A DNA stretch of 64,000 bases from Juglans regia (GCF_001411555.2 NC_049912.1:18398341-18462340), one strand, 5' to 3'. Positions 1 to 11,927 are shown, counted from the first letter of the stretch. The notes: generated from the sequence alone by a model not told the origin. Translations and numbers: made by a program.

Positions 1-658
1 TCTTATCTGCCACTGGTTGCAGATTCCTATTAATAATATCAGGATTCAGGGCTAGGATTGAAATCCCGGTAAAGAAATGTAATAAATATGGCATTATTTT
101 GTATTTTTGAAAGAACCATGGACATCAAAGGGTTGGAGTAATTTGTGGACGTTCTTGGCAATAAAGTCACCAAATGGAATACATGGGTGGTGGTAACTCA
201 CTGCGGTGCTATTAGTATCATAATCAGGTCCTTGGAAGTTGGATAAAACAATATAGAATCAGGTTCAACTTCCCTGTTTGGATCATATTCTAAAGTCGAA
301 CAAGATTTTGGACCTTTTAAAATCTTGGATTTGAAATTTTGTTCATTTGAAATTCTAATTCTAATTCCAAATTTTAGAATTTCCTCTCAATCTCATTTTT
401 CTGATCCTCATTTTGTAGGGTCTGTGACTGATAATTTGTGATGCTCCATATGAGGGATTTTAGCAAATTAATTAAGGTGGATAAACTTTAAATATTTATC
501 AACCATATGATCCACACAGCAACATTTTGGATTAATTAACACGCGATGGTGACGGTTTCTCGCACTCTTTTCTCAATGATCCTTTCCTTAAATGAAATAA
601 CTTCTGTTAGTGTGTAAAAATAATGACCAAGACGTTACTCTCAGAGTGATTTAACTAA
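1..658. other. Intergenic, no gene seen
   Basis: AT-rich sequence with no convincing coding frame, RNA gene or repeat boundary that I can recognise. Confidence 0.5.
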
Positions 659-1210
659 GATCTTCTTGTTTGGTTACACATATGAGATGCAAAATCTGTG
701 AATAATAGTAAAATAGTTTGAAAATAGTAGTAAAATAGTTTGAGTTAAGATGTTTTATGAGACTTAGAAAAATGAGAGAAAAAAAAGTTGAATAAAAATA
801 TTATAAAATTAAAATATTATTATAATATATATTTTAAAATTTTACTCATTATTTTCACACTACGCACCACATATAATTTTTTTATTTTTATTTTCTTACC
901 AAATGTATGGTTTATGGATGATGAGTAGAAGAACTCAATTAGTTTAGAAAGAATAAAAAATTAAAACAAATTAAAAAAACAAAAATACGTGTTGTATGTG
1001 AGAATCATGATGAGTAACAAAACTCATATTATTTTTGTTTTGAAATTTAAAAAAATTGATTTGTTTTTTATTTTGTTTCTAAATTTAGAAAAGTTGTAAT
1101 GATTAGATAAAAAAGATGAATAATATTTGTATTTAAATGATGTTTAGATATTGTGATAAGATAAGATGAGATGAAATGAGTTGAAATTATCTGTGAAACC
1201 AAATAGGATC
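659..1210. mobile_element. Tourist-like MITE containing a second MITE
   Basis: Imperfect terminal inverted repeats: GATCTTCTTGTTTGGTTACA at the left and the complement of TGTGAAACCAAATAGGATC at the right. Both ends are flanked by TAA (656-658 and 1211-1213), the 3-bp TWA duplication expected of PIF/Harbinger-derived Tourist elements. The AT-rich interior matches several other copies in this window. The element is lengthened by a second palindromic element near 842-1017. Confidence 0.6.
842..1017. mobile_element. MITE nested inside the 659-1210 element
   Basis: Ends form an imperfect inverted repeat: TTACTCATTATTTTCACAC at the left, TGTGAGAATCATGATGAGTAA at the right. The host MITE's AT-rich body resumes on both sides. 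A relative sits inside the hAT-like element near 10086-10264. No clean duplication was identified. Confidence 0.45.
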
Positions 1211-1213
1211 TAA

Positions 1214-1831
1214 GACATTGGCAAGCAGTACTGTGTGAATAATAGCATGCGTATGTAGTTTGTAGAACCCTATAGGGGTGGCTCGTTTTGAAATGTATTT
1301 TCACCTTGAGAAATACTACTGTATCCCTAATTTATACCACTCATTGTCCCCTTGACTTGACATGGCACCAAGCATTACTCTTTGATCTTTTCTACCGTAA
1401 TAATAAATGATGCCGGTCACACGAATATGGTGCCCCGTGCCGCACATTATAGAGTGTGCTTTAGGAGCAATTATTTATGTATGTTCCTTTGACAATATCC
1501 CCACACACCCCTTTCTTTCTTTCTTTCTTGTAATCACCATGTCGTCTTTGCCCCATAATAGCCATTTAACTACTCAAGAAAGCCATAATCATCGATTCTA
1601 ACACAATTCCTCTGAAGGGATTTAATCACCAGCCTAGAATTTGCCTACATTAAACTAGAGAATGATGGTCTCTAGCTAGATTGGATCAAACTGCATTAAC
1701 AATTAATTTTAATGATACCCTTTTTTGGAAAGATTCATGATTATGCGGTTCATAACATCCACCCATCACCAAAAATTGACTGCAAACATTACACACCACA
1801 CACACACACTAAGCTAGCTTGAAGTCTTGTG
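1214..1831. other. Intergenic, no gene seen
   Basis: No supported gene. It contains a short CTTT microsatellite near 1512-1530 and CA-rich sequence near 1790-1810. Confidence 0.4.
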
Positions 1832-1935
1832 AAAAAAACCTCACTTTCCCATCTCAAGTCGTTTTTGTGGCATTGAAGGCTTGTAAAAGTAATGGTCAGC
1901 ATCGTATGAACCATGTAATGTTTTGGCCAATCATC
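1832..1935. repeat. RLP-promoter-like repeat, copy 1
   Basis: About 105 bp beginning AAAAACCTCACTTTCC and ending TTTTGGCCAATCATC. Related copies lie at 2324-2427 and 9515-9618, the last about 210 bp upstream of the RLP pseudogene start. A neighbouring block, ATGCTAAGCTAGCTTACAAT near 1998-2017, is also repeated at about 9477-9496. This suggests remnants of promoters from a duplicated RLP cluster. Confidence 0.6.
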
Positions 1936-2139
1936 TAAGCTAGCTTACAATATTATGACCATATGTCATTTTTGAATAAATCAAGTTGTCGTCTCATGCT
2001 AAGCTAGCTTACAATATTAATGATGGTTTATATGTAAGTAACATCTTGGGAAATCTGTTCTCCTATCCTGTTCACGTATTCTCACTTCGCTCAGACATAT
2101 ATATTATGCCGAGAAAGAGTTAGCCAGTTTTATATATAA

Positions 2140-2320
2140 AACGTGTTTCATTTAATATTATTTTATTATTATATTTTTTTCAAATTATCACACAAAATAT
2201 AATGAACAATTTTATTTTTTCAAATTTTAAAATAATAATAATATAAAAAAATATTTTAATAATATTTTATTTAATTTTTAACTTTTATCTCATCTCAATT
2301 CACTATCCAAACTAATGCAC
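2140..2320. mobile_element. Tourist-like MITE remnant
   Basis: AT-rich core with the family's TTTTTTCAAATTnnnACACAAAATATAAT segment and a right end TCTCATCTCAATTCACTATCCAAAC, in the reverse orientation to the 659 copy. The left boundary is not resolved. Confidence 0.4.
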
Positions 2321-2323
2321 CTT

Positions 2324-2427
2324 AAAAAACCTCACTTTCCAAAGTCAATTCGTTTCTGTGGCATTGACTGCTCCTGAAAGTTATGGTCGTCGTCATATGA
2401 ACCACGTAATGTTTTGGCGAATCATCA
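2324..2427. repeat. RLP-promoter-like repeat, copy 2
   Basis: Same block as 1832-1935 and 9515-9618 (CTCACTTTCC, TTTCTGTGGCATTGA, ACGTAATGTTTTGGC), with a few substitutions and indels. No RLP coding sequence is seen next to it, so it may mark a lost gene copy. Confidence 0.6.
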
Positions 2428-2544
2428 TTTGCTTCTAAATAACAATTTAAGATATCCGTGTATTTCATAAAGAAATGATTTATACAATCTCTTGGAAAAG
2501 AAAAAGAGATAGATATGTAAGGAAATCATGTATCGCTTTAAGAT

Positions 2545-2790
2545 TTAGGTGTCTTTTAGATGTTGAGGTGAGAAATTTATAAATAATAGTGAAATAATTT
2601 GTGAATAATAATGAAATTGTTTGAGTTAAGATATTTTATAAGATTTTGAGAAAATAGAAAAAAAAAATTATAAAATTATAAAATTGAAATATCATTAGAA
2701 TATAGTTTTTTAATATAATTTTTGCTTTGAAATTTGAAAAAAAAAATTATTTTTTAGGTTTTGTTCGAAAGTCTGGGAAAGTTGTTGGAA
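2545..2790. mobile_element. Tourist-like MITE remnant, right end missing
   Basis: Shares GTGAATAATAATGAAATTG, GAGTTAAGATATTTTATAAG and the AT-rich core with the 659 copy. The homology stops near 2790, where a GC-richer sequence begins. Confidence 0.4.
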
Positions 2791-3299
2791 GGATAGATTC
2801 GTCCCTAGGCATGCTGAACCCAGTCTGATTATCAGAGTTAAGGGCCCAATGTTGGCTCCCCGTATGGCGAGGAGAAGGCTTGGGCCAGCTTGGGAAAAGA
2901 TGAAACAACCCCTATTAAGGCATGCCCTCGGTCACACCAAATCGAATGATTAAATATAAGTTGAGATCTCTGACAAGAAGCACCACATTAAATGCGACGC
3001 GACATCGCCCCTAGACGCAAAGACTCATATGGGTCGAGGGCAAAGCTTTAAAATCCATTCCGGTTGAAGTATTTGAATGAAATATTTTGGTACTGATATG
3101 TTTCGGAGTACTGTTTTGGAATAATTGTTATATAGGTAATTATATATATAAACTATATTCCAAAACACTGAAAAATAGATTAACAAGTTAAAATTTTTAA
3201 TAATACTTAAGATTAGGTGATCTGATTTCAGGATTAACTATGTAATGAGTTATTAATTAGCATCTTATCAATACCTCCCAAAATTATTTGAGTTGAAGT
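2791..3299. other. GC-richer patch, possible LTR remnant
   Basis: 2791-3060 is less AT-rich than its surroundings and holds phrases such as GGCATGCCCTCGGTCACACC. No open frame or matching terminus is visible. A decayed LTR fragment is possible, but this is a guess. Confidence 0.25.
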
Positions 3300-4068
3300 T
3301 GGAAGATCTGAATGCTTAACAATCTTCTCTCCCTCTCTCTCACACCAAAAAAAGCCTCCAGATATGATTTTCGCTAGAGGAGGAGACCTCAACTTCCTCC
3401 TCCTTCTCCCTCTCTTTTCCTAGTTTATTTTTCTTAATTCAAAGTCAAAAAGGTCAGATCTACAGTTTTTCGACTACTCTCGAGAGACATACGTAGTACA
3501 AGAAAACTCTTAGATTGCAAATCATTTGGAAAATAGTGGCAATTTTACAAAAATCATCACTCGTGGTCCTCATGGGCCGCTCACAACTACGCGTGGTCCT
3601 CACACGCCGACCCTTCCGGTAGCTTTTTTCACCACACGCGCTGGATCACCGGAATCGCCACTACTAGATCTTTCAGATTTGTCTTTTGTGGCTGAAAAGA
3701 TAAAAGCTAAACGGCTGTAGAAGATTTTGAAGTCAACCAGATTTGATCCAAATTGTAATCCGTCTTTTTTCGTTCTGATTTTCTTTATTATATAGTTAAA
3801 ATTAAAAAAATAAAAGAGTTTGTCTCTTGAACGGTTTATCTGTAGATGTTGAGTCCTCCCTTTTTATGAAGGGTGAGATTGAATCTCTGTTTAGGCAGAG
3901 TACTGTTACTTTGACGTTTGTCTATAGAGAGTATCAACAGTAGTGAAGTCCCAGTCCAGTAGTGTATTGGTGGAGCTCCAAATAGTTATTATGGGGATTG
4001 CATGTATCCGATTATAGATGTAAGTTTCTCTTGATAAATAAATGATGATATTTTCCTTAAAAAAAATC
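3300..4068 (+). repeat. Possible poly(A)-tailed retroposon
   Basis: The tract starts pyrimidine- and AG-rich, contains a GC-richer middle (3560-3720) and ends in a run of eight A at 4057-4064, preceded by CTTGATAAATAAATGATGAT. This layout resembles the retroposon at 20873-22161. I could not find flanking direct repeats, so the boundaries and the call are tentative. Confidence 0.3.
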
Positions 4069-4168
4069 AATCCTAGAAAACCTCTAGGTTTTGTTTATTT
4101 CTCACTTTTCTAACTTTTTGGATATGACTATGGCGTTTCAGTATTTTGAAAAACCAAAAACCAAAATT

Positions 4169-4190
4169 TGAGAGAGAGAGAGAGAGAGAG
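4169..4190. repeat. GA microsatellite
   Basis: About ten uninterrupted GA units. Surrounding 4069-4714 shows no gene. Confidence 0.8.
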
Positions 4191-4714
4191 ATTAGGGATT
4201 AGAAATTTACACTCAAATAGGATAAATTCAGAAAGTAAAAAATAAAGAGAGAAATAAGGCCTCGTCGAGTAGATAAATTACGGATTACAAATTTACACTC
4301 AAATTTGATGAGTTTTGAAAGAAGAAATATGTTTGCACCTCACAACATCTTATGAATGGAATGAGTATTTGAGGTGACTTTTCATCGCAGGGTAGGAGAA
4401 AAAGAAATATCAAGAGTAAAAGTTTCTCTTTTTTCAAAATATTTACCAAACTGCCATTATCTTTAAATCCGGAACGAAATATGTATTTCAGCTGAAACAT
4501 CAGAATCTAACTGGAATGTACTAGAACGGGCCGAAACGGCTGGAATTTGAGCCAAGATGGAACAAGTAATTCGTGCCGGTTTCTCATCTGGCAAGAAATA
4601 TTCTGGTCATTCATGCCGGAACGGAATGGAAATAAAAACAATGGTCGAGAGCCCCCAACTAGTACTATTACGTGGTTCATGCAACGTTGATGGTAAAACT
4701 TTTTGTAGGCAAAG

Positions 4715-5560
4715 GCTATTTAAAGTATAACTAAAACTTTTTGTTATTGTTATATATAATATTACATATTAATAAGAGTATACTCCACGCAACTTCGTCT
4801 CTTTCAAAATAATAAATAACACATTAATTGTACCAAACATCTAATAGTAATATTTTTTTTAAAAAAATGAAAATATCATCTTACAATTATTTTGTAACTC
4901 TATAAATAGATAAAAAGTAATTTTGTAAAATTAAAATTCATTTTTAATAAAATGACGTGTTTGCATTGATTAATTGTAAAATTGTTTGTATATCATTACA
5001 TTTTTCAAAAATCTCGAAAAACATGGAATGATATATTATTTATCATCTCATCCACTTATAAGCTACTACTTCGTATTATTGTATTTATCCTCCTACCTTC
5101 ATCTTCATGTTTTCGAATCATTTGATTTTTTACAAACGTAAATAAATAGAAAATAATAATTGATTACATATGAGTTAATGGGCAGACCTGATTTAATTTT
5201 TATAAATAGAAAATTATAAGTAGATGTTGTACTACTATAATATTATTATTAATTGGGAGAAGTTGCATCTAAATCAGTGCTACTCCGTTAATATATAACA
5301 CATATTTAACATGATTTTCTTTAGAAGAATTTTGTTGTGTTGGGGACGTGGCAGCAGATAAGAAGTCACCCAGTTTCTTTTGAGCAGCAAATTACCACCA
5401 TCATGGCTTCATCAATCTGATCACCGCGTACTTCCTCTCATTCCTCCTTTTCTTCCTCTCTCTCCCGATTGCATTGGGCTCATGTTCCTTTTGAATATGT
5501 CGATGATATTTGAATCTCTTTTGGTGGTTACTTTTTACCATTTGTTCCTCATTTGGCAAT
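4715..5560 (+). repeat. Dispersed duplication, copy 1
   Basis: Collinear with about 15385-16480. Shared blocks are TTTCAAAATAATAAATAACA, CACATTTAACATGATTT, a GACGTGGCAGCA box, and a 3' block with ATGGCTTCATCAATC followed at once by a stop in both copies, then a pyrimidine-rich tract and ATTGCATTGGG(C/T)TCATGTTCC. The ATG cannot open a protein, so the conserved part looks like a promoter and 5' leader, not coding sequence. ACGTGGC is a G-box/ABRE-like core. Confidence 0.6.
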
Positions 5561-6425
5561 CTTGATTTTGGGGGTAGTGGGTAATTTTGATAAGAGGCCA
5601 AAGTTGGAGAAGAAAGCATGGCATATGCATCTCTGAAGACTAGGGCACGAGTCACCGCCATGTTATGGCCTAATGCAATTATTGCTTGAGGTTCGTCCTC
5701 ATCGCCTTCTTTACGGTATTTTTAGATGGAATGGTAGATCCTGCTAGCCATGGGAAACATGAGCGAGACATTTAGCAAGTCAGTTTCCCTTCACTCACCC
5801 TTAATTATTTTTATCTTTTTCTCAAGTCTTCTGTTTGTTTTAGAGAAAATTGAGGGAGTAGTTCTCTTCCCCAATTTAATGAATCAAGTAACATAGGTGT
5901 TGTGAAACATTATTGAAGTTCATAACTTGTTGTTATAGCTTTTTTAGGTGTTTTTGTTGTAGGGGTATGAGTCTTAGTCCAAATATCTATGAATAGAGGA
6001 GGTCCAGACAAGGACTAGCAGAGTACAGTAGTAGTAGCTCAAGATGAAGTTGAATATTCTCCAGATTACCAAACTACTACTCTTTATCTTATCTTAGATA
6101 TCTGTGTTTGAAATTCTCTCCTTGTATACAGAACATTAGTGTAACGATTACTGTAATTTGAACGGAAATAGTAAAATACACCAAAGCAGGGCATCTCTGT
6201 GGTTAATTTTCTTTCAAAACACTTATTTTGTTGAGAGCATGGGTGCAAATACAACAAATTCTTTTCAGTACAAACATCCTATCCATGGGCCTTTCCTATA
6301 ACATCTAAAAGAGAGGGGAAAAGTGAAAAAGAAAAGTAAAGCCACAATAATAGTACGTACTACAGACATTGTGCATGGAAACATTCTTATATTTTATTTC
6401 TGCGTCCCCTCCAATTCACACTTGT
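5561..6425. other. Intergenic, 3' side of the RLP pseudogene
   Basis: No supported gene or element boundary. The last few hundred bases would be the 3' flank of the minus-strand RLP pseudogene. Confidence 0.4.
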
Positions 6426-9306
6426 TCAGTTCGGCTGCCCAATCACAAACGTCGTCATAAACCAACCATACTTTTTTGTGATTACGATTTGCCCAGACAC
6501 AGCTCCAAACACAAATCCACTTCCATATCCAATCGCGACTACTTTCCAACCAAATTCAAATGAGAATTCTGAGTTGTGGCTTGAAGATGGAGGCAGTGAG
6601 TCCTTAGGATTCCCACATTTCTTTGACAAAGGACTTCCGCATAATTCAGGGTTCTCACTAAATGAACGGTTGTCGAATGTGCCAAATTGTTTCCCATGTG
6701 GTATAAGTCTTTTCAAATGATTATGGGAGACATTAAAGTATGAAAAGAAAGTGAGTTTCGTTAGTTGCAGAGGGATCGCACCAGACAACTTGTTCTGAGA
6801 TAGATCCAATGCTTCTAGCCCTATCAAGTTTGCATATGTAAATGGGATTGGTCCTGTGATAAAGTTTGAGGAAAGGTTGAGCAAATCAAGTCCTTTCAGA
6901 TTCCCCACCACATCTGGGATTTCTCCATCAAATCTGTTGTTTGAGAGATCAATAACTATTAATAAGTGACTCTTTCATATAGTGTTTCAGTGCCTTTTTT
7001 TTTTATCATTGTCATTGAGAAAGAGTAGGTATGGTGCATGAGATTGCCTACATGAGTCGCTAGAATTTGGTGTTCTTCTGTGTACTTTAAGCTCTCGCCA
7101 TCAACAGTTTGCATGGCTTTCCAATTTTGGAAGTGTTCGGAGGGAAACTTGCCAGTAAGATCATTATTTGAGAGGTCAATGATGTGCAATTTTGGGAAAT
7201 CGAAATTGCTATAAGAATTTCCTATTGTATCATAAAGTTCATTAGATCTCAAAATGAGAATCCTCAACTCTGGAAGAATGCCCAACCAGGAAGGAAAAAT
7301 ATCATGTATCTGATTGTTACCAAGATTAATAGCTTCAAGCTTGGTACAATCTGTCAATGATCTCGGTACATAGCCCTGTAAATGATTTTCGCTAAAATTA
7401 ATTATCATCAATTTGTTTGCTTCATCATAGATCCGAGGAATGGTTCCATGAAAGTTATTGTTGTGTAGATCCAATTTTGTGAGAGAAGCACTCAAGTTGC
7501 CTAAGCATTGAGGAAGATTACCACTCAAGTTCTTGCTTGACAAATCGAGCTCAGTTATTAAACTTAGATTGCAAATCAAATGTGGAATTTCTACGGTCAG
7601 TCTGTTGTTTGAGATCGTATACAAATCAATGGAAGGAGGTGGGATTGGCACTAACCCTTGAAACATGTTAGAATCAAGCATCAGATACTTTAGATTAATG
7701 TAGGGGAGTACAACCGGAAGTTGGTCAAAACTGGTGAGAAAGTTGTGTTCCAGAGCTAATTCCCATTGAGTTTATGTACTTACGTTCCCCATCCATTTTG
7801 GAACTTGGCCGTGAATATTGTTTCCGCCAAACTCTAATAGCTCCAACTGATCTTGGTTCCTTAGAAACTCTAGGAACTCACGCAAGTCATAATCATCTAG
7901 TGATAATGTATTAAATTTTGGAAAAGTTGAGTTGGTACTCGGATTTGTAAGCAATGAAATATCATTTCCAGATATCTACAATGCATCTAGCTTTTTGAGT
8001 TTCAGAAACAACTCAAACTCCACTGTGCCACTCAAATGGTTATCATTGAGAGAAAGAGATTCAAGATTCACAAGCCTTGATATTGATCGTGGAATTGAAC
8101 TGTGCAAACTATTTGATTGAAGATCTAAATCAGATAGATTGGTAAGGTTACCTAGTGAAGATGGTATTTCCCCTGGGAAATTGCAATTATATGTAGCAAA
8201 GCCAACCAATGACTTGAGGTGACCAATCGAATCTAGTATCTCACTATAGAAGCTCGTGGATGCAAGTCTCAATAATTTAAAGGGGCTAGTTCTGTGAAAT
8301 TCTGGGATACAACCCTTGAGGTTTTCATTATCCTCTATATGGAGAAGCTGAAGATTAGGTATATAGAAAATTCCCACGGGAAACTCACCATGCAAGTCAC
8401 ACTGGTATAGAGATAGAGATGTTAAAGAAGTTAAGTTTGCCAAGATATTGGGTACATTGGATGATATGTCAACCTGGTCAAGACGTACTACTTTCAAGTT
8501 TGTGAAGTTTTGACCTATAACTCTTAGGCCAGATTTTTGGAGCTTCAACAACGGATTATATGATAGATCAAGAAGCTGAAGCTTAGGTAGATGGAAAATT
8601 CCCACAGGAAACTCACCATGCAGGTGACACTCACTTAGAGATAGATTTGTTAAAGAAGATAAGTTTGCCATAATATTGGGAACATTGGATGATATGTCAA
8701 CCTGGTAAGAGATAGTACTTTCAAGTTGGTGAGGTGAGCTATAACTCTTAAGCCAGATTCTTGGAGCTTCAACAACGGATTATGTGAGAAATCTAGGGAA
8801 ACTAACTCGGAGAGCTCAAAAATTTTTGAAGGGATTTGGCCAGAAAATACAAAGGATGCGAGGTTGAGCACTGTTAGCCTGGAAAGTTGCCTGAAACTAG
8901 TTGGAAGTAGAGAAGAGTTAAAGTCATTGTCATCCAAATTGAGGTTTTGGAGGTGAGAAAGGCAGAAGAGGCTGCTATTGGAGTTAAGAAAACCTTTAAG
9001 ACAGCTGCTACTGAGATCGAGGCCGATGACATGACCAGTGTCCTTATTGCACTCTACACCATCCCACTTGCAGCAATCACTGATTTGATCAGGCTTCCAA
9101 GATGAAACCTTCGGATAAGCAGAGGGATATCCAGATGCGGACTGATTGATGATGAAGCTTTCCTTGAATTGCAACAAGGCAAATCTCTCATCATCATGGC
9201 ATAGGGGCTACACACCAGAAGAAGAGGTAGAAAGTATAAGATAAAGCATCATCAATGAAACAAGAAAGCACACGATCAAGATGATGAGAGGAAATGATAA
9301 ACCCAT
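6426..9306 (-). pseudogene. Receptor-like protein (RLP, Cf-9/RLP12 class) pseudogene
   Basis: An intact gene of this class is a plasma-membrane LRR receptor without kinase, used in immunity or development. The reading starts at ATG 9304-9306 with a hydrophobic signal peptide (SFPLIILIVCFLVSLMMLYL). It continues through the CHDDERFALLQFKESF cap, a CCKWDGVECN motif, many LxxLxxLxLSxN repeats, a KKCGNPKDS linker, a GxxxG-type membrane segment ([17 protein letters not shown]) and a short tail. The gene is intronless, as is usual for the family, and would encode about 960 residues. Lesions are: TAG at 9208-9210 just after the signal peptide; a 1-base frameshift near 8700; TAG at 7976-7978; TAA at 7772-7774; and a frameshift near 6955-6975. 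All segments between them stay collinear, so this is a decayed single gene and not several small genes. Confidence 0.9.
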
Positions 9307-9728
9307 TGTCTAAAATATTGGAGCTGGGAAGAGATCAGGAGATCAGAAAAGAAATGGAGGAATGGAATTTTAGATGATTTTATTCACTCAACGAGTACGT
9401 GACGTATTTAAATTAGTCTTGGATGAGTTGGCAGGGGACCATATGTTTAAATTAGTCATGTCGTCGTCTTGTCTGCATGCTAAGCTAGCTTACAATGTAT
9501 GCTGGTAAAGAGTTAAAAAAGCCTCACTTTCCAAGTCAAGTCGTTTCTGTGGCATTGAAGGCTTGAGAAAGTAATGGTCGTCGTTTCATGAAACACGTAA
9601 TGTTTTGGCCAATCATCATTTTAACAATTTAATTTAATTTTTTTTTCATAAAAAAAAGGGTATGCCAATTTTATTAATAAATCCTCAATTTTGACAGAAG
9701 AATATCTTATACAAATAGAGCAAATAAG
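9307..9728 (-). promoter_or_regulatory. Upstream region of the RLP pseudogene
   Basis: Contains the third copy of the promoter-like repeat (9515-9618) and the AGCTAGCTTACAAT block (about 9483-9496) that also occur near 1832-2020 and 2324-2427. Inference: this is the ancestral RLP promoter segment. No TATA box is assigned. Confidence 0.4.
9515..9618. repeat. RLP-promoter-like repeat, copy 3
   Basis: Matches 1832-1935 and 2324-2427 over about 105 bp. This copy is the one still adjacent to an RLP coding remnant. Confidence 0.6.
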
Positions 9729-10494
9729 TAGAGGTGACAATATGTGACACGACTCGTTAACCCAACATGAACACGACACAATATAGGGTTTAGTCTTAAC
9801 GGGTTGTAGTCAAAATGGATTGACCCGTTAAGACACGATTACTTAATAGGTCAACCCGTTTTGACCCGTTATAACTCATTAATAAAATTAAAGTTATAAT
9901 TATACCCTTATACCTAAAAGTAAAATTGTTGAAATTTTAATTTATTGTTTGGATTATAATTTTGGATTTGTAGTTAGTTTTATATTTTTTTTTATAGATA
10001 TTGTGATTTTAACATTTATATAAAAGTATACTAAATTTAACCAAGTCAAACGGATTAATTTCGTGTCTGTTCAACTTGAGTTTTGCTACTCATCATTCCC
10101 ACACACCACACATCACACATCACACTTCTTTTTATTTTTTAAATTTTTTTTGATTTTATTCTTCTTAAACTTATTGAATTATTCTACTCATCATTCATAT
10201 ACCTTACATTTGGTAAGAGAACAAAAAAAAAAAGTGTGGTGTAGTGTGTGAGGATAATTAATAGAACTTTTCTTTACATAAACGGGTTGAAATCAATCGA
10301 GTCGTGTTAACCTATTTTGTAGTATTCACTAATGGATTGATACGACACGACCCATTATATTAATGAGTCGTGTTAGGGTTTGAGATTTTGACACGATAAA
10401 CTTAACGGATCGGATTAGGGTTAACTTATATAGTATAATATACATGCCTTGACATAACACGAACACGACCCATTAACACGATTTGATACCCCTA
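9729..10494. mobile_element. Non-autonomous hAT-like element
   Basis: Terminal inverted repeats TAGAGGTGACAATATGTG (left) and the complement of TAGGGGTATCAAATCGTG (right). The 8-bp duplication is CAAATAAG at 9721-9728 and CAAATGAG at 10495-10502, one mismatch. Internal repeats of ACACGAC / GACCCGTT are typical of this plant hAT type. There is no transposase. A smaller palindromic MITE is nested at about 10086-10264. Confidence 0.8.
10086..10264. mobile_element. MITE nested in hAT-like element
   Basis: Imperfect terminal inverted repeats: CTACTCATCATTCCCACACA at the left, and AGTGTGTGAGGATAATTAATAG at the right, reading as its complement. Same family as 842-1017. Confidence 0.45.
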
Positions 10495-10682
10495 CAAATG
10501 AGTTACAAAAGAAATCCCAAAACCAGGCTCATGAAAAATATTATTGGAAAACTTCAGCTAAAAAATACGACATAGTGCTGCTTAAAGCTAAAAATATTAT
10601 AAATTAATGATGAAAGTTAGGAATACTTGCACGATCCAAAACAAAAAGGCCAACCATATCTTTGGGAGCTCAAAAAGGCCAA

Positions 10683-10970
10683 ATATAGTAAGATAGTTTG
10701 AGATAAATATTTATTAGGTTTTGTGAAATGAGAAAGAAAAAGTGGAATAAAAAATATTATAAAATTAAAATATTGTTATAATATAATTTTTAAATATAGT
10801 TTTTATTTTGAGATTTGAAAAAATTAAATTATTTTTTTGTTTTTGTTTTTTTTGAAAAGTTAGAAAATTTGTAATAATTAATTTGAAAGTGTTTGTGTTT
10901 AAATAGTGTTTGGGAAGGAAATGAGATGAAATTAGATAAAAAAATGTTTCCAAACATCCCCATGATAATA
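10683..10970. mobile_element. Tourist-like MITE remnant
   Basis: Same AT-rich core as the 659 copy (TTATAAAATTAAAATATTGTTATAAT, then TAATAATTAATTTGAAAGTG and AATGAGATGAAATTAG). The termini are degraded. Confidence 0.4.
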
Positions 10971-11007
10971 TTTTAAAACCCTGAAAAAAATAGCTGACCA
11001 AGGATGC

Positions 11008-11027
11008 TGTATCTTTATGTTATCATT
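11008..11027. repeat. LINE target-site duplication, left copy
   Basis: TGTATCTTTATGTTATCATT, identical over 20 bp to 14572-14591. It marks the 3' (poly-A) side of the minus-strand LINE. Confidence 0.9.
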
Positions 11028-11147
11028 AGGATTTTTTTTAAAAAAATTAACTAGGCGCTATATTGAACCTCACTTGCGGTGAATGAAAACCTTTACACAA
11101 AACAAGCCAAACCAAAAACAAAATACAACTTCCCCCCCAATCAAAAC

Positions 11148-11927
11148 CTATTTGCAACAAACATACGCCGTGCCCATTTTGTCCAATCTATACAACCCTC
11201 TAGTCAACCTCAGTAAGTCAAGACAGTTAGTAAACACCCTATTTTCCCCCAACGCCCCGACTTTGGCTAAAGAGTCTGCTACTTGGTTGCCTTCTCTATA
11301 CAAGTGTTTAATAAAGAAATCAAACACTCTCATCTTTCGATGTAGCATCCTTGTCATCTCTTGCATCAGAGATACATTTTCAAGGATATTCCTTCCTTTT
11401 ACAAAAGCTCATTGTTCTTGCAAAATAATTTTTCCAAGAAACAAGGATAATCTAGCAACCAAGATCTTCGAGAACACTTTGTAGATTACATTAAAAAGAC
11501 TAATTGGCTGGAACTTTTCGAAACTTTGAGCATTTTTTATCTTTGGAATAAGAACAATAAATGACGAAGCGTAAAATCTAGGAAAGACCTCACCCTTGTA
11601 GAACTCCTTCACAGCTTTCATCACGTCTTCTTTAAGAAAGTGCCAACAAGCTAAATAAAAAGCTGAGCCAAAACCATCTGGCCCCGGGCTGCTGTCCGCT
11701 GAAATGGAAGATAGTGCCTCAAAGACTTCCACCTCTACGGGTTCCTCTCTTAGTCTAGCGACATCATTTTCATTAAAAATGGGAGGGAACAAATGGCTAA
11801 ACTCAGGCAAGTCAACCGAATCCTCTTGAGCAAGAAAATCCGTAAAATAACGCACCGCCTCAGAATGAACCATCTCCATTGACTCAAGAATCGACCCATT
11901 CGGAAGTCTCATAGATTTTACCCTCAA
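11148..11927 (-). pseudogene. LINE reverse transcriptase start joined to RNase H fragment
   Basis: 11927-11409 has the RT N-terminal landmarks (SSPGPDGFGSAFY, FIVLIPK, FQPISLFNVIYKVFSKILVARL). After a TGA stop the text continues QAFVKGR-like, ILENVSLMQEM, to about 11335, then jumps to FIKHLYREGNQVADSLAKVGA, typical of the RNase H end. The missing middle includes the catalytic YADD. Confidence 0.8.
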
